Source: Cornus controversa (taxonomy: Eukaryota > Streptophyta > Magnoliopsida > Cornales > Cornaceae). Taken from it: a stretch of 64,000 nt of DNA. Positions 13,385 to 25,480 of the stretch are shown in pieces. Under the pieces are notes generated by a model. That model was not told the DNA's origin, did not search any database, and saw only the letters and a list, made by a program, of their open reading frames with translations. Location of the stretch: positions 82,973,270 through 83,037,269 of the forward strand of contig CM048846.1 in NCBI GenBank assembly GCA_026545225.1. Direction: 5' to 3'. Made by a program: the position numbers and the translations under genes. Position 1 is the stretch's first letter; each line of letters opens with the position of its first letter.

Positions 13385-13676
13385 TAAGAGAAAAGTGAAA
13401 ATAGAGAAGAGTTTTTGCACATTCCCCCTAACCCCCCACCCCCCCCAAAAAAAAAATATATATATATATATATAATAATAAATTATATCATGAAATACAG
13501 TATCAATCCTGTACTGAAAAGACTTTTCATTGGTGGATTCTAGGATTTTTTTTTAGAAGGTACGGATCAATCTAACAAAAATGTAAGGTGCAAAAAGTTG
13601 CAAAATACATCATCTACTATTTTTTTTTTTACAGCAAACACACTTATTTTTTTACTAACTATTGTAGTTTAAGTGA
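13385..13676. other. Low-complexity spacer
   Basis: Contains a C-rich tract and an A tract running into (TA)n near 13430-13475. Nothing coding or otherwise recognisable. Confidence 0.5.
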
Positions 13677-13684
13677 ACTTTGAT

Positions 13685-14397
13685 TAGGGGTGGCAATTCG
13701 GGTTCGCGGGTCATGCCGAGACAGGGGTATTATAATAAATGAGTCAATCTGAACACGATTACTAGACATAACATGACCCGTGTAACCTTATACAACTTCT
13801 AAGATAGTTAAATACTTCTGCCACTAGTCCACCAATGACTTTTATTTACATATGCCACAACAATAATATTTAATCTACAATAATGAAAGTTTGAAACATT
13901 AATTAAATTACAATAATATTTTCCCCTCATTTTGAATATAACAAACAAACGTTATTAATTATATTAACTAAGTAATTAAATCAAAAATACAATTTTCACT
14001 ATCTTGAAATCAAATAAAAATATTAATACCACACAAATAATAAAGCATTTAGAACAAACATTAAATATATATCTCATTGAATTAACATATTTTTTTAATA
14101 TATATTAATGTTGAAGTATTATTGACAAAAAACAAAGGAGTGGTCCAACTTATATTACTTTAACTATTATATGCTATACTATATATCTCGGATCAATAAA
14201 GAAAAGTTAATTTCATAAAACTAGATTTTCATATTAAATGGTTTAAAATCATCAATTATTCTTATTGATTTTTTAGACATTTAACTAATTAATCAGAATT
14301 TGAGAAAATATAAGAAAATGGTTTAACTTATATTACTTATAACTGTTATATTTTATACTATATATCTCGAGACACTAAAGAACAATTATGGCCATCA

Positions 14398-14434
<37 letters not shown>

Positions 14435-14812
14435 ACCATATATTACCTGCACTCCAATAATCTGATACATCCACATAATAAGGAAGAAAAGAAAATATAT
14501 TATTCTATTCAGTAATCATCACTCTTATGGTCAAGTATGACACAATCAAGTCCACATCGATATAACATAAAAAAAATTGATTATCGTATGAATTTGATAG
14601 AGATGAGTTTTTAGTAAATTCTAATTTATTTAGTAAATTCTATTGATTTTTTGGAGACCATTTAGCATAAATAATTATTCATTTATAAATTTCATGTCCA
14701 TGTCTTTATTAAAAAAATTAGTAGTTGTTTTATTACTAAATGCATCAATGAATACTAATAGATTTAAGAATGAAATAAATGAACATTTATACTATATATA
14801 ACATATTAGAAG

Positions 14813-14855
<43 letters not shown>

Positions 14856-15217
14856 CACGTCAACACAAATAGTGTGAAAATATATGTTTACATGTTTTTA
14901 ACATTCTAAAACAAATTTACAATATTAAACTTTATAATTTTTACATTTTAAAATAAATTAATAAATATTAATGTTAAACAGGTTACACGGGTTAAACGGG
15001 TCGATTCAACTTGCATTGACCCGACACGACACGACCTGTTAAATTAAACGGGTTAGGTGGTTTAAGCGGGTTGAACCCGAAACCGACACGTTTTTTTCGT
15101 GTCATAATCGTCTCAACCCGTTTACTACCCAAACACGTTTAACCCAAACCCAAACCCGCTAATTTCGTGTCGATTTCGAGTCGTGTTGTCGGATCTTGTT
15201 AAATTTTGCCACCCCTA
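13685..15217. mobile_element. Nonautonomous hAT element with perfect 8-bp TSD
   Basis: Begins TAGGGGTGGCAA and ends with its inverted partner TTGCCACCCCTA. The flanks 13677-13684 and 15218-15225 are both ACTTTGAT, an exact 8-bp target-site duplication typical of hAT. The subterminal regions are rich in ACGGGT/ACCCG words (14980-15180). The middle is AT-rich noncoding DNA with (TA)n tracts at about 14399-14432 and 14816-14852. No transposase is seen. Confidence 0.85.
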
Positions 15218-15225
15218 ACTTTGAT

Positions 15226-16475
15226 GTTTCTAATTGTTTGAATTTTCGGAAGAAAAAAAACTTTCATCTATGTACAGTGCAGTCACACAAATAAATCCTC
15301 CAACCAAGATATGTTGATATGCAGCAAAAGAAAAGGAAGTAGTTAACATAAAATAAAATAAAGCATAAGAAGGAATTAAAATATAATAATAATAATAGAA
15401 TAAAATAAAATAAATGATTCAAGGTTTTTTTTTTTTATTCATTTTTTTCTTTTATCACAAACTGGGTTTTGAAAACTGAGATGTGACAAAAGAAATAAAG
15501 GGTACTCATAAGCGCCAAATGTTTTACATTCAAGCCCTCGTAATTGGGTATTTTAATCTCTTAGTAATGCTTCTTTTATGCTTTTAATATTAAATTATGT
15601 TTTATTTGATTTTCAAGGTTTTGTTGCTAATTTCTTCCAAATTAGTACAAATTAGATTTTAATTGAAGAAATTTATTGAAGAGAGTTGGGTACCATCCAT
15701 TAAGCAAATCAATTTGAAGGTCCAAACAGAAAAGGTCCAGATGAGTTAAAAAGGGTCAGAAGGTTCAAAAAGGGGTAAAAAAAGGTCCAGAATGGATACT
15801 TGCATCAGGGAGGGCGGCCCGTCGCCCTTCCACTCGAGAAACACCTTAAAAACTCCATTTCTCTTTTCATTTAGGATCTAAGAGTTCATACCTCTCAATT
15901 TGGGTCTTTTTGGGGCAATTTTGGACTCTTTTGGAGCTTGGACGGCCATGAAAATTGAAAAATTCACCTTGAGGATGGAGAGCTAGATACCTTTTCTAGG
16001 GATGTTGTAACATTCTTTCTCTCTTTTCTATTGATCTATTTGTATTGAAATTGGGGGCTTTGTACTCGAGAAGGATTGTGTGATTAGATATAGTAATTCA
16101 TAGTTGTCCTTGAATTATTGTGTTCAATTCTATAAATACAAACTCAATTGAACTTCAATTTTGTCATATATTCAATGAACTGTGATTGTTCTTTACTTTA
16201 TAGTTGTTCTTGTAGTTCAACTAGAAAGAATCATACAATTAAGGTTTGAATTGAACATTCTAATTGGGGTTTTGATAATTCATGCCAAGGAGAGATGATT
16301 TGTGCTATAATTTAATTTAGATTATTGTTAGTTAGTATAGGTAAACAAGTCATGCCTTCTAAAGATGAATTACACTTAGCTTAATTGGAATGTATGTTTC
16401 TAATTTTATTGTTTGAGCTTATAGCCATCCAATGATGTGTTCTTGAATTGAAATTCTCCAATTTTAATGTCAATT
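15226..16475. other. Unassigned intergenic sequence
   Basis: No gene is recognisable. The part from about 15660 onward (GGTCCAGATGAG through repeated AATTGAAC words) has the look of retroelement noncoding DNA and continues after the LINE stub to about 17030, but I cannot place it in a family. Confidence 0.3.
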
Positions 16476-16487
16476 GGTCAATAGTGA

Positions 16488-16735
16488 GGACTACATAAAG
16501 TGAGTGTGCAAAGAAGACCTTTAACTGCGCTAGTCAGGAAAAGTGACATAGTCCAAATTGAGGGCAATGCTAAGGGAAGAGGAAGACCAAAGCTAACATG
16601 GGTAAAGTTAGTAAAGAAAGATATGATAGCATGCGGATTAAATGAGAAGATGACCTTAAATAGAGTGGAATGGAAACATCGGATTCATGTAGCCGACCTC
16701 AAGTAATTGGGAAAAGGCTTGGTGGTTGTTGTTGT
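16488..16735 (+). mobile_element. 5'-truncated RTE-type LINE stub
   Basis: Encodes the last ~68 residues of an RTE-like LINE polyprotein (GRGRPKLTWVKLVKKDM and NRVEWKHRIHVADLK) and finishes in a short TTG-rich tail, the usual 3' end of plant RTE elements. The 12-bp word GGTCAATAGTGA flanks it exactly (16476-16487 and 16736-16747). Only the 3' end inserted; it is not a gene. Confidence 0.8.
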
Positions 16736-17030
16736 GGTCAATAGTGATGAAATTATGGTGAAACAATATCCCTAGAACCACTTCTCATTTGAATTCACTA
16801 CTTTAGTTTACTTATCTTTCTATTCTTAGTTCAATTTAGTTCTGAACAATATCAGAGTCTTTCTTGAATCATTTGAGAATTAATTTAGAATTAGCACTTG
16901 AATCGATCATTTTTTTTCAATTCTTAAGGACGATAATTCATTCCAATAAATCTTATCCTACAAGGATCCGTCCTATTGCGGAACGTGAATTTAATTGAAC
17001 AATTAATTTAAAGGATCAAGTACTACAAAG

Positions 17031-17240
17031 ATAGTTGTGGCACCCAACAAAAAAGTCTTGTAGGAGGTACCCCAAAGATCTTTGTGGCGTATGAAATATA
17101 TAGGACATGCCACAAATACATTTATGGTGGCCTCCAAAATAAAACAATTGGCCACAACTACAACTATGGTTGTAGCATAAAAAGAATAAAAGGTGCCACA
17201 AAGTTCCTACACCACAAAGATCTTTGTGGCGCATGATGTT
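17031..17240. repeat. Cluster of TTGTGGC / GCCACAA motifs
   Basis: Seven or so copies of TTGTGGC or its reverse complement within 210 bp, often as CAAAGATCTTTGTGGC. Dense inverted short motifs are typical of subterminal regions of CACTA (En/Spm) transposons, but I see no clean CACTA terminus or 3-bp duplication, so the class is a guess. Confidence 0.3.
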
Positions 17241-17576
17241 AGAAATTTATCACTTTAATGTGACCTTTACATGATATTAGGTGAGTAGCCATAAATTTGG
17301 ACAAGTGGGTGCGAACGGAATAGCTCTAAAGTAAAATTAATTTTTTTCAAGTACTAAAAACACGACAAAATAAAATACCACATATAAATATCTAATATCA
17401 TTTAAGGGATAGATCACATGAACCTTTGAAAATGAAAAACTCATAAATAATTATGTCAACTAAGAATTATCACCAATAATCAAGACATAAAATAATTAGC
17501 AAGTTGAAACAAAACATGCAAAATAAATTGGTTTATAAATACCAAAAAATCTATGTTACCTAGAATCAGATATGGG

Positions 17577-17964
17577 TAAGGATGGCAATGGGGCGGGGGT
17601 GCCTTTACCATCCCCGTTTAGAAAAACTCCCCCCCTTACATTTTTATGTGATAAGGTCCTTCATAATTTATGTGTACTGCCAATAAGATTTGAACTAGTA
17701 AATCTTATATATATTACTATATGAGAGTAATTTTGTATATGTATTATATATATAAAGGTAATATAGTAAATATAAAATATAAATGAGGCGGGGTGGGGCG
17801 TGGCGGGCAGGGGTGCCTGTCTTTATCCTTACTCCACAACTTCGCGGGTTTTTCCCTTTCACCCCCATAACTGTCCTAAAACCATTTAGTCTTCTACATA
17901 ACCAGTTTAAATAGGGTGGAGTGGGGCGATTCCCTGCAGGGGGCGGGTTAAATTGCCATCCCTA
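17577..17964. mobile_element. Short hAT MITE
   Basis: Left end TAAGGATGGCAAT and right end ATTGCCATCCCTA are inverted repeats with one mismatch. The flanks GATATGGG (17569-17576) and GATACGGG (17965-17972) are an 8-bp duplication with one mismatch. The interior is G/C-rich (GGGGCGGG and its complement) around an AT-rich core. Distinct from the 13685 element, though the termini are related. Confidence 0.7.
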
Positions 17965-17972
17965 GATACGGG

Positions 17973-18368
17973 TGTCGGACATAAGTGTGTGTCTAAGTGT
18001 GGATTCGTCTATCTATCAAATTATAGGACACGAAGATATGAGTTATAAGTGTCCAAAAATCATACACGAGTGTTTGGACACGACATAAAAAAGATTTATG
18101 AATATAATATAGACACACACAGACATGACATAATTATTTACGGATATAATACGGATTAATTATAAGCTAGTAATTTTATTATTATAGTAATATATTATAT
18201 ATAATATACTATTTCTAGATTTGTGGGTTAATACGTGCTTACTTAGTTACTTTTATAGTAAAAAAAAATACCTTTACAGACCTTTAGTATTATAGTATTA
18301 TATGATCTATATATAGGATATACTATTGGGTAACAATTGTGTTTGGTTAATAATATTATAGTATTATA

Positions 18369-18414
<46 letters not shown>

Positions 18415-18840
18415 TATACATTGTTGGGTTACAGTCGTGTTTGGTTAATGGTCATGGTCTTAAGCAAGTGTGAAAAACACGCTCGGTCATACCAAGAAGG
18501 AAGGCATACATGGTGCATATTTCTCGATTATTTTCAACCTTACCAAAAAGGCTAATTTTGGATCCAGACAGCCATTTTCGAACTAATAAGCTTCATAGTA
18601 TGTATAAAAAGAACTTAACATACAAAAAAGGATAAAAAAATACTATATGTATAATTTTTTTATATATAAAACTAAGTGGGTACACACTCCGACCTTAATA
18701 GGTTTGCCAAATTCTAAACCCAAAAACTAATTGTATTTTCTATATGTATAATTTTTTTTCCCATAAAACTAAGTTGGTGCATCCGTGCCCACTCAGGCCT
18801 TATTAGGTCCACCCCTGCATGATACATATATTACATATTT
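17973..18840. other. Intergenic repeat debris with a (GT)n microsatellite
   Basis: A segment of GTGTCGGACA and GACACG words (about 17970-18130) resembles a common plant dispersed repeat. A TA tract running into (GT)n lies at about 18370-18412. No gene. Confidence 0.4.
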
Positions 18841-21215
18841 TGTTACGCCCCAAAATCCGAGTCACCTGAACCCCATTAACGGGCCCAAATTTCAAGAGTG
18901 AATCTGTTCATTTAACCACATAAACTAGTCCAAAATCTTACAACCGCGAAAGCTAATCATATACATATGATTACATATGCATATACTTACCACTATTCAT
19001 TCCAATGGGCCTCACATTGATTTATACATCCATACATATTCATTCCCAATCCAAAAATTATGAAATTCCAAACCAATCCAGTTTCGGTCGGCTGGACATT
19101 CCCTTTGGTCAGCTGAAACCTAGGTTCAGTTGACCTCCAGTTAGCCAATACACTGTAATTCAATTCCAGTTCAGTCGGTCGGCTGGTAAATAGGTTTCGT
19201 TGGCTGAAAGAATCATTTGGCCGGCTAAGACCCTTCTTTGGTCGATCGCAATAAGTATCCATTTTTACAATCTCTCATAATCTCACACTTTCGGTCGGCC
19301 GATACAATCCCATTAGGTGACTGAAACTCCCCAGAATGTTCAAAATCTGTTCAACTCATGTCCAAATGCATTTTATAGTTTCATACATTCATACACAACT
19401 CTAAACATAGATAAAACTCAACAAAATCCATGTATTTAGGCTTCATAGATACCAAACCATACATCACATGAATATAATCCAAATATATACTTCTTATACA
19501 TGTCTTCTCAAATCCTCAATACGTCAAAGCATAAGTTGAAAACATATAACTCCACATGTATCTATATATACAAATTTTCATCCACAATTACATTTCATTC
19601 CAATCGTTTCAACACGCCACAAGCCGACATGGATAGTAATACATATAATATCTAGAATAACTCAAAAATGCTACCAGGTGCTCCACATGGCTACTCAAGT
19701 CCTATCTACTGCCGGTGCCTTATCTGTAAAATGTTTGGGGAAGAGGGGTGAGCAAAACAACTAACTCAGTAGGAATGCCCCAACCCACTTATACATCGAC
19801 CCAACACCAACCTACATGATATATAATCATGATGTCATTACTCTACATGAAATATTCAAAACTTTCGTGTCAATTTAACTCAATGCAATTCATAAATATT
19901 CAAAACTTTCGTGTCAATTTAACTCAATGCAATTCATAAATATATGCATCCAAAATGTTTATCATGCTTAATAGTTAAACACATTAACATCTTAGGATTT
20001 ATATCTTTTTTGGTCATAATTCGATAAATATATATGATTGGTTATCTCCGACGATCATGTTGTGTTGGTCAACTTCGATGATACTCATATGATTGGGCAA
20101 CTCCTAAGATCATACATTATTGATAATGTATTAGTCTTACCATTGTGATTGGACAACTCCGACGATCATGTAATTGTAGTATGATTGGGTATCTTCAACG
20201 ATCATACAATTATGGATATTTACCACTTCCATAACATTTTGGGCATCTCCAACTTCCATGTATGGTGCACTTGGACACAACTCCGATTCATATATGCACA
20301 TTCGGCAACATATAACACATCATATTTTTGATGCTCTCCTATATACATTCATGCTTTGTAGCAATACTAGCATACATCATACCTTCATACACCACATATA
20401 ATCACATATATGTTAAAAATCATGCATACAATTCATATATGCATACAATTCATCATAATTCTAATATGCTCATATTTCCATACATATAACATGTATAAGC
20501 TTTCAACCATCATATCTCACAATATAAACAACATTAGCATGCATTAAATCATAATGAAATAGAGGAAGTATAATACATAATCCCACCACTCTCCCATACA
20601 TACTAAACTCAACCAAATCCTCCCAAACTCACCAATACTCTATAAATCAATGACTAAGAGAGAAGAAACACTCTTACCTAGAAATCCAAGCTTCTTCTAG
20701 CAAAACCCTAGAAATCACGAAACTTCAACTTTTTCAAACTCGAACTTTGTTCGATTCAAAACGTAGCCCTTGCCGCATAGAACACATAGTCCTTCTTTGA
20801 GATCTTCCGATTCCAAACTTAAGGCCTCCAAAATGAAGAGAGAATGAGACGAGATGAAAAGGGAGAGAGAGAGAGTTGGCCGGCTGTGTGGGCAAGACAG
20901 AAATGAGGGAAATGTCCAGCCACTTGATATTTATAATATATTGGGCGTTAAATGACCAAAATACCCTGACCCACTTAATGTATCCTACCGACCTCCGTTT
21001 TCGATTTCGAAAACGATTACGACTCTGAAGTCACTTCCTCAACTCTTTTAACATTTTATTTGGTCTAAAACTAAAAATAAATAATCCGGTTTTCCGGGTT
21101 CACCTGATTAGTGTCCTAAGACTCGTTGACTCGAAAATCTCAAAATGAGCCAAATGACTCAAAAACATCCCTGAACCTCTAAACAAGTCTTCTAGAATAA
21201 ATTTGATATTTAAAA
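18841..21215 (-). repeat. Probable Ty3-gypsy LTR (solo or fragment)
   Basis: The left edge TGTTACGCCCCAAAAT would be the 3' end (CA) of a minus-strand LTR. The block has repeated GGTCGGCTGG words (19080-19310), an exact 44-bp tandem duplication (19851-19894 and 19895-19938), and a degenerate array of GGGCAACTCCGACGATCAT-like units (20030-20290). A TATA-like TATAAATAT occurs on the minus strand near 20930. These are features I associate with long gypsy LTRs. The right border and target duplication were not found, and there is no internal domain next to it. Confidence 0.5.
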
Positions 21216-22150
21216 CACATGTAATGTCAATTTACATCATTTATATGATAATAAATGAAATTAAAAGAAAATGGGTAAAAAATGGAAGTATAATTCTAAA
21301 TTCTTTATGAAGAGAGTTTTATGGAATTAATTGGAAGGTGATCCAATATTAAGTGCACCAAGTGTTTGGAAGACCACAAGTATAAAGATGGACATTGATA
21401 CACTTATAATGACATTTTAAGTTACAAACTCTTCAACTGTTCTAAGAGACTAATAATCCGATATGAAGTTGGAGTTATGTTTAAATTAATTTCATTATAT
21501 TAACTTTATAATTCTAACTTCAAGGTTTAAATGTGATATAATTATTTAGTTCATTTAACATGTTACATTTATTCATACATTAACATAAATGAAGAGGTAA
21601 TATAAGAGGAGTTAAAATGTAACCTTTCGCGTTAGTGTCGACATAATGAAAAGTTAAAGTGTAACTCATACACAAACATCTTTCCTGCTACTTCAACTAT
21701 TCAATGAAAGTAGTTTACTAAAGAAAAAGAAAGATAACTGTTTACCCAGAATGTTGAAACCTATTTAGGATCATCCTGTTCCCAACTCTATCCCAATCAT
21801 CATAAAGAACATAGCACTTTGCTCTTCAATCCTATCCTGGATCCCTATAATAATGTAGAAATGCAGAGTCCACAGTGTCGATGCAAACAAGTGCAGAACT
21901 AGAATTCACACACTTCCCTTTCCTACCGATTTCCTCGATTTAAATGCAGTGTGAATTTCAATAAGAACAAGCGTAGAGAAGTAACCTCAAGAGAGTTTCT
22001 ATTTCATCACTCGACATGAATGGAAACGCTTGCAAGGCACTATTCAATTTTTCCAACTAGAGAAAATCCAATGCCGAACTCTGCAAAGACCAGATAATCC
22101 TATTCTGAATCCAAGAGATACTTGTACAACTAAATTTTACTGAACATTAC
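21216..22150. other. Intergenic, downstream of VPS55
   Basis: No coding signature or clear repeat. The last few hundred bases may include the VPS55 3' flank; the 3' UTR probably lies within about 22150-22352. Confidence 0.3.
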
Positions 22151-22352
22151 AAAAATAAATGCACTCTTTACAAATAATATATCACTCAATCAAAGGAAAA
22201 GGAGAAGGAAAAGAGAAATACAATTGTTTTCTGCATTTACAACCACAAAAAGGGGAGGTGATGCTCACAAAAGCAAATCAAGGGCGTTTTCCAATGGAAC
22301 CACCGGCAAATACCATTTTAAAACACACAAAGCACAGGTCCTTAGGCATGTT

Positions 22353-24205
22353 TCAGAGCATACTATATCCATCATCATCATCATTCATCCGAATATAGCA
22401 TACTATTGCTAAAACAAATACAAAAAAGGATGAGAGCTCCATTGCCAAGGCTCCCCACCCAATAACGCCCGCGTGCTTTAAGATAACTGGTATAGCAATG
22501 CTGCCGATTGCTGAAGCTCCAGTCAAGAACTTAGTGGCATCCATCCAGCTGTTTCATCAGTTTTTTGGAAGAAAGAAGCTTAGGATTTATTTCCATGATC
22601 AAGACAATCAGAGAGAGAGATGATCTCATCAGTCGGTTAGCTTAGAGAAAAAGAATCTAACCTATTTCCAGATTCAGAAAAGAAAGAAGTGCTATCAGCA
22701 CCGCCAAAGAACAGCAGAGGCATGGGAAGAAGCACATACATTATCGCTGCAAGATGAAAATACAGCCGCAGAATCTGTATTATCAAATTAATATTACTCC
22801 AATACTATATTGCCTAAAAGACTAGGGTGACTATGTTGCCAAAGCAGCACTGGCTACTGCCAGTGCGTACAACTATAAAAGCATCTGGTATAATTATTCA
22901 CAGAAGCACTTGCTTTGGCAACAGCAACATCCAAAAACTAATTTGGACAAATCTAAAATTATCTTAAACAATTTCATTACATAAAACACTATCAGTTATT
23001 GAAGTTAAAGCATTATATAACTAAGCAAGCTATTTTATCAGATAATAAAGAGCAACTCAGCATGATTAATCATGTCCATGCATAGGTATAAGGCATACAA
23101 AAGCATGTCAAAAAACAAAATTTTGAAAAGTATTCCTATATTCAATCAGTTTTAGCATGATTATACTTGGAGACGTCAAGACCTATCCAAACCTCACATC
23201 TACAATTTGAGAACTCAATTGAGAAATGTTTGCCTTCAAGTATTGACTCGAATAACTTATCTATGAACAAATAAATATAGAAGTTCACATGAAGAAAAAA
23301 GCTTGACGTACAACCAGTAGGACATCTACCTTCTGTTTAATAAAGAATGTGAAACAACAGAAATACCCAACCAGAATTCTATACCATCACCACATGCTGA
23401 GATGAATATTGTGGGATTTTGATGAATAGATTTCTGCAAGCATTGTTAAATAACAATCATCTAGTTTAGTTCTTTATATTTAATATATGATACCTGATCT
23501 ATATAGACTATATTTCGTCAATGAAACTATTAGATCTTGAATCTAATTATTTGAACAATCCAAAATAGTAGTATTGTCATATCAACACTCTTGAATTGCT
23601 TTCTTAAAAGAACTTTATAAAAGCTTGGATTGATAAGCGTGAAAATGCAAGTTCAAATCTTGATAGCAGCTACTTGTATAAAATAATGTCAAAGGTTAAA
23701 GTTTTCTCAATCTTCCGCTCCCAGCACCTTGTGTAGGTGGGACATACACTGCTTAGTGCCCTTTTGAATTAAACTAAACCTCAGGTGTACTAGTAAAAGA
23801 CATGGTATAGTAGGTAATTTTTCGTGTAACATGAATTCAGAAATCAACTAATAAATAACTATATTGAAGGACAGAGAGAAATTTAAACTTTTAAAGGTCA
23901 CTACTAAAGAAGTACCTTTTGATAAAAAAGACTCAAAATGGCATTTTAGCCTAAAAACAAGCATCACCCTACCTGATAGCATTGGCCACCAATTATCATA
24001 CAAAGCACATGCCTGCCACATCATGCAAGCAAAGGTAAGAAAATAATAATGACTTTGGCCACACAAAAATATTCCAAAGGAATTAATAGAGAAGACTAAA
24101 ACTGACCAAAATTTGCAGCACAATCCCTCCAGAGACCAAAATTGCCAAGGAAGCAAGTTTCCCAGTTTGCAAGCAGGCTTTCATGTAACGTGGTAAGTCC
24201 GCCAT
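22353..24205 (-). CDS. VPS55: Vacuolar protein sorting-associated protein 55 homologue
   Basis: Small tetra-spanning endosomal membrane protein; in yeast Vps55 works with Vps68 in late-endosome to vacuole sorting (mammalian relatives OB-RGRP/LEPROT). Coding exons: 24205-24107, 24012-23973, 22746-22662, 22548-22353, all GT-AG and in phase, giving 139 residues against 140 in Arabidopsis. Conserved stretches seen: MADLPRYMKACLQTGKLASL, ACALYDNWWPML, MYVLLPMPLLFF, ATKFLTGASAIGSIAIPVIL and HAGVIGWGALAMELSSFFVF. Hydrophobic segments lie near residues 14-34, 42-60, 80-96 and 104-124, with an acidic tail NDDDDGY. The first exon is preceded by a possible acceptor. A candidate 5'-UTR exon ends near 30397 (donor GTACGC on the minus strand), which would make a ~6-kb UTR intron. 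Complete and apparently functional. Confidence 0.95.
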
Positions 24206-24293
24206 TATCAAACTTGCCTCAGCTCATAAAGGGAAAGACTGAAATGAAGATAATATTGGGTTACATATATAACAATAACAACATCAAGAATAA

Positions 24294-24326
<33 letters not shown>

Positions 24327-25068
24327 AAAAAATGATCTTTAACTCTTTAAGACGGAAAACTAGATAATGACACATGTCAGGCATCTATGCAGAAAAGATG
24401 GCACATGAAAAGAAGTCATATAACAAATGCATGGAGGATATTTCAGGAAGAGTATAATTCATTTATTAGATTGTTAATCTAGCTTTCTACAAGCAATTGT
24501 AACTTCACTAGTCCCATATATAAGATCTTATGTTTTACACAGCTAGTCCTATGTTCGCAGAAGGGAGATGGGTCTGTGAGGTTCCCAGCCAGCATAAACA
24601 ATTTTACAAGACATTGGATGTAAGACATGACAATCTATAGCACATAACTGAAAAAAAAGATTTATGAAAACAGCACTAATTGATTGGGGCAAGGCTTAGA
24701 AACTTATAGTGACACTATGGAAGTGTGCGTAACTCTGACATGAAGTTTCAAATCAAAGAAGAGAGAGAGAGAAGAAAGTGTCTCCATATCCCAAAAGGGT
24801 AGAAAAGCACAGTGCAGCAAGATATGGTGTCAACAAAGAAAAAAGAAGATGCAAGTAAAATACAATTCAGTTCCCAATTTTTAGATCACTTTCCATTATC
24901 ACAGTTGTCAAAGGATAACAGAAAAAGACTTAGATGTGAAGGACCATTGCCACACTAGAGACACTTGTGATATGGTAAATGATAAAATTGATAGAAAAGC
25001 TGTAATATTTTGTCCTGACCCTATCACTGGGATCCAAAAGAGCCAATGCTAACCAATTTGGTGTGTGA

Positions 25069-25480
25069 AAAGATATTAACTTAATGATCATATTTTAACT
25101 TAAATAGGGAAGTGTGGCGGGTAGTTCAGAAAAAGATTCTCCTTTTCGTACGCTCGGCAGGTAAGGTAGTAGCGGATCAGAAAGATAGGCCAGGATGCTA
25201 CAGTAGGATGCAAGGGGTTTGGCATTGTCTTTATAGAGGGTCCGTGGATTTGACAAATGTGGCAGCGTTTAGCATAGTCCATACAATCCTGGAACATTGT
25301 AGGCCAGTAGTACCCCATCTGTTTGAGCTTAACTCGCATCTTTGGCCCAGACTGGTGGGCACCACACAACCCTGAATGTACTTCGTACACGGCTTGCTTT
25401 GCTTCATCACTAGACAAACATCTCAGCCACGGATGGTCATATAAAGATATTAACTTAATGATCATATTTTAACTTAAATA
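25069..25480. repeat. Perfect 38-bp direct repeat flanking the gypsy fragment
   Basis: 25069-25106 and 25443-25480 are identical AT-rich 38-mers (starting AAAGATATTAACTTAATGAT). This is much longer than a retroelement target duplication (4-6 bp for gypsy). Confidence 0.9.
25107..25442 (-). mobile_element. Ty3-gypsy pol fragment (integrase H2C2 zinc finger)
   Basis: Minus-strand reading gives EVHSGLCGAHQSG followed by YYWPTMFQDCMDYAKRCHICQ, the H2C2 finger at the N-terminus of gypsy integrase with its two histidines and two cysteines. No LTR, PBS or poly(A) is attached. The fragment is bounded exactly by a perfect 38-bp direct repeat (25069-25106 and 25443-25480), so it seems to have been inserted as a fragment. 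Confidence 0.85.

Noticed and set aside
22159..22412. Plus-strand open frames over the end of VPS55
   Set aside because: Antisense to the VPS55 last exon and 3' UTR, with low-complexity translation.
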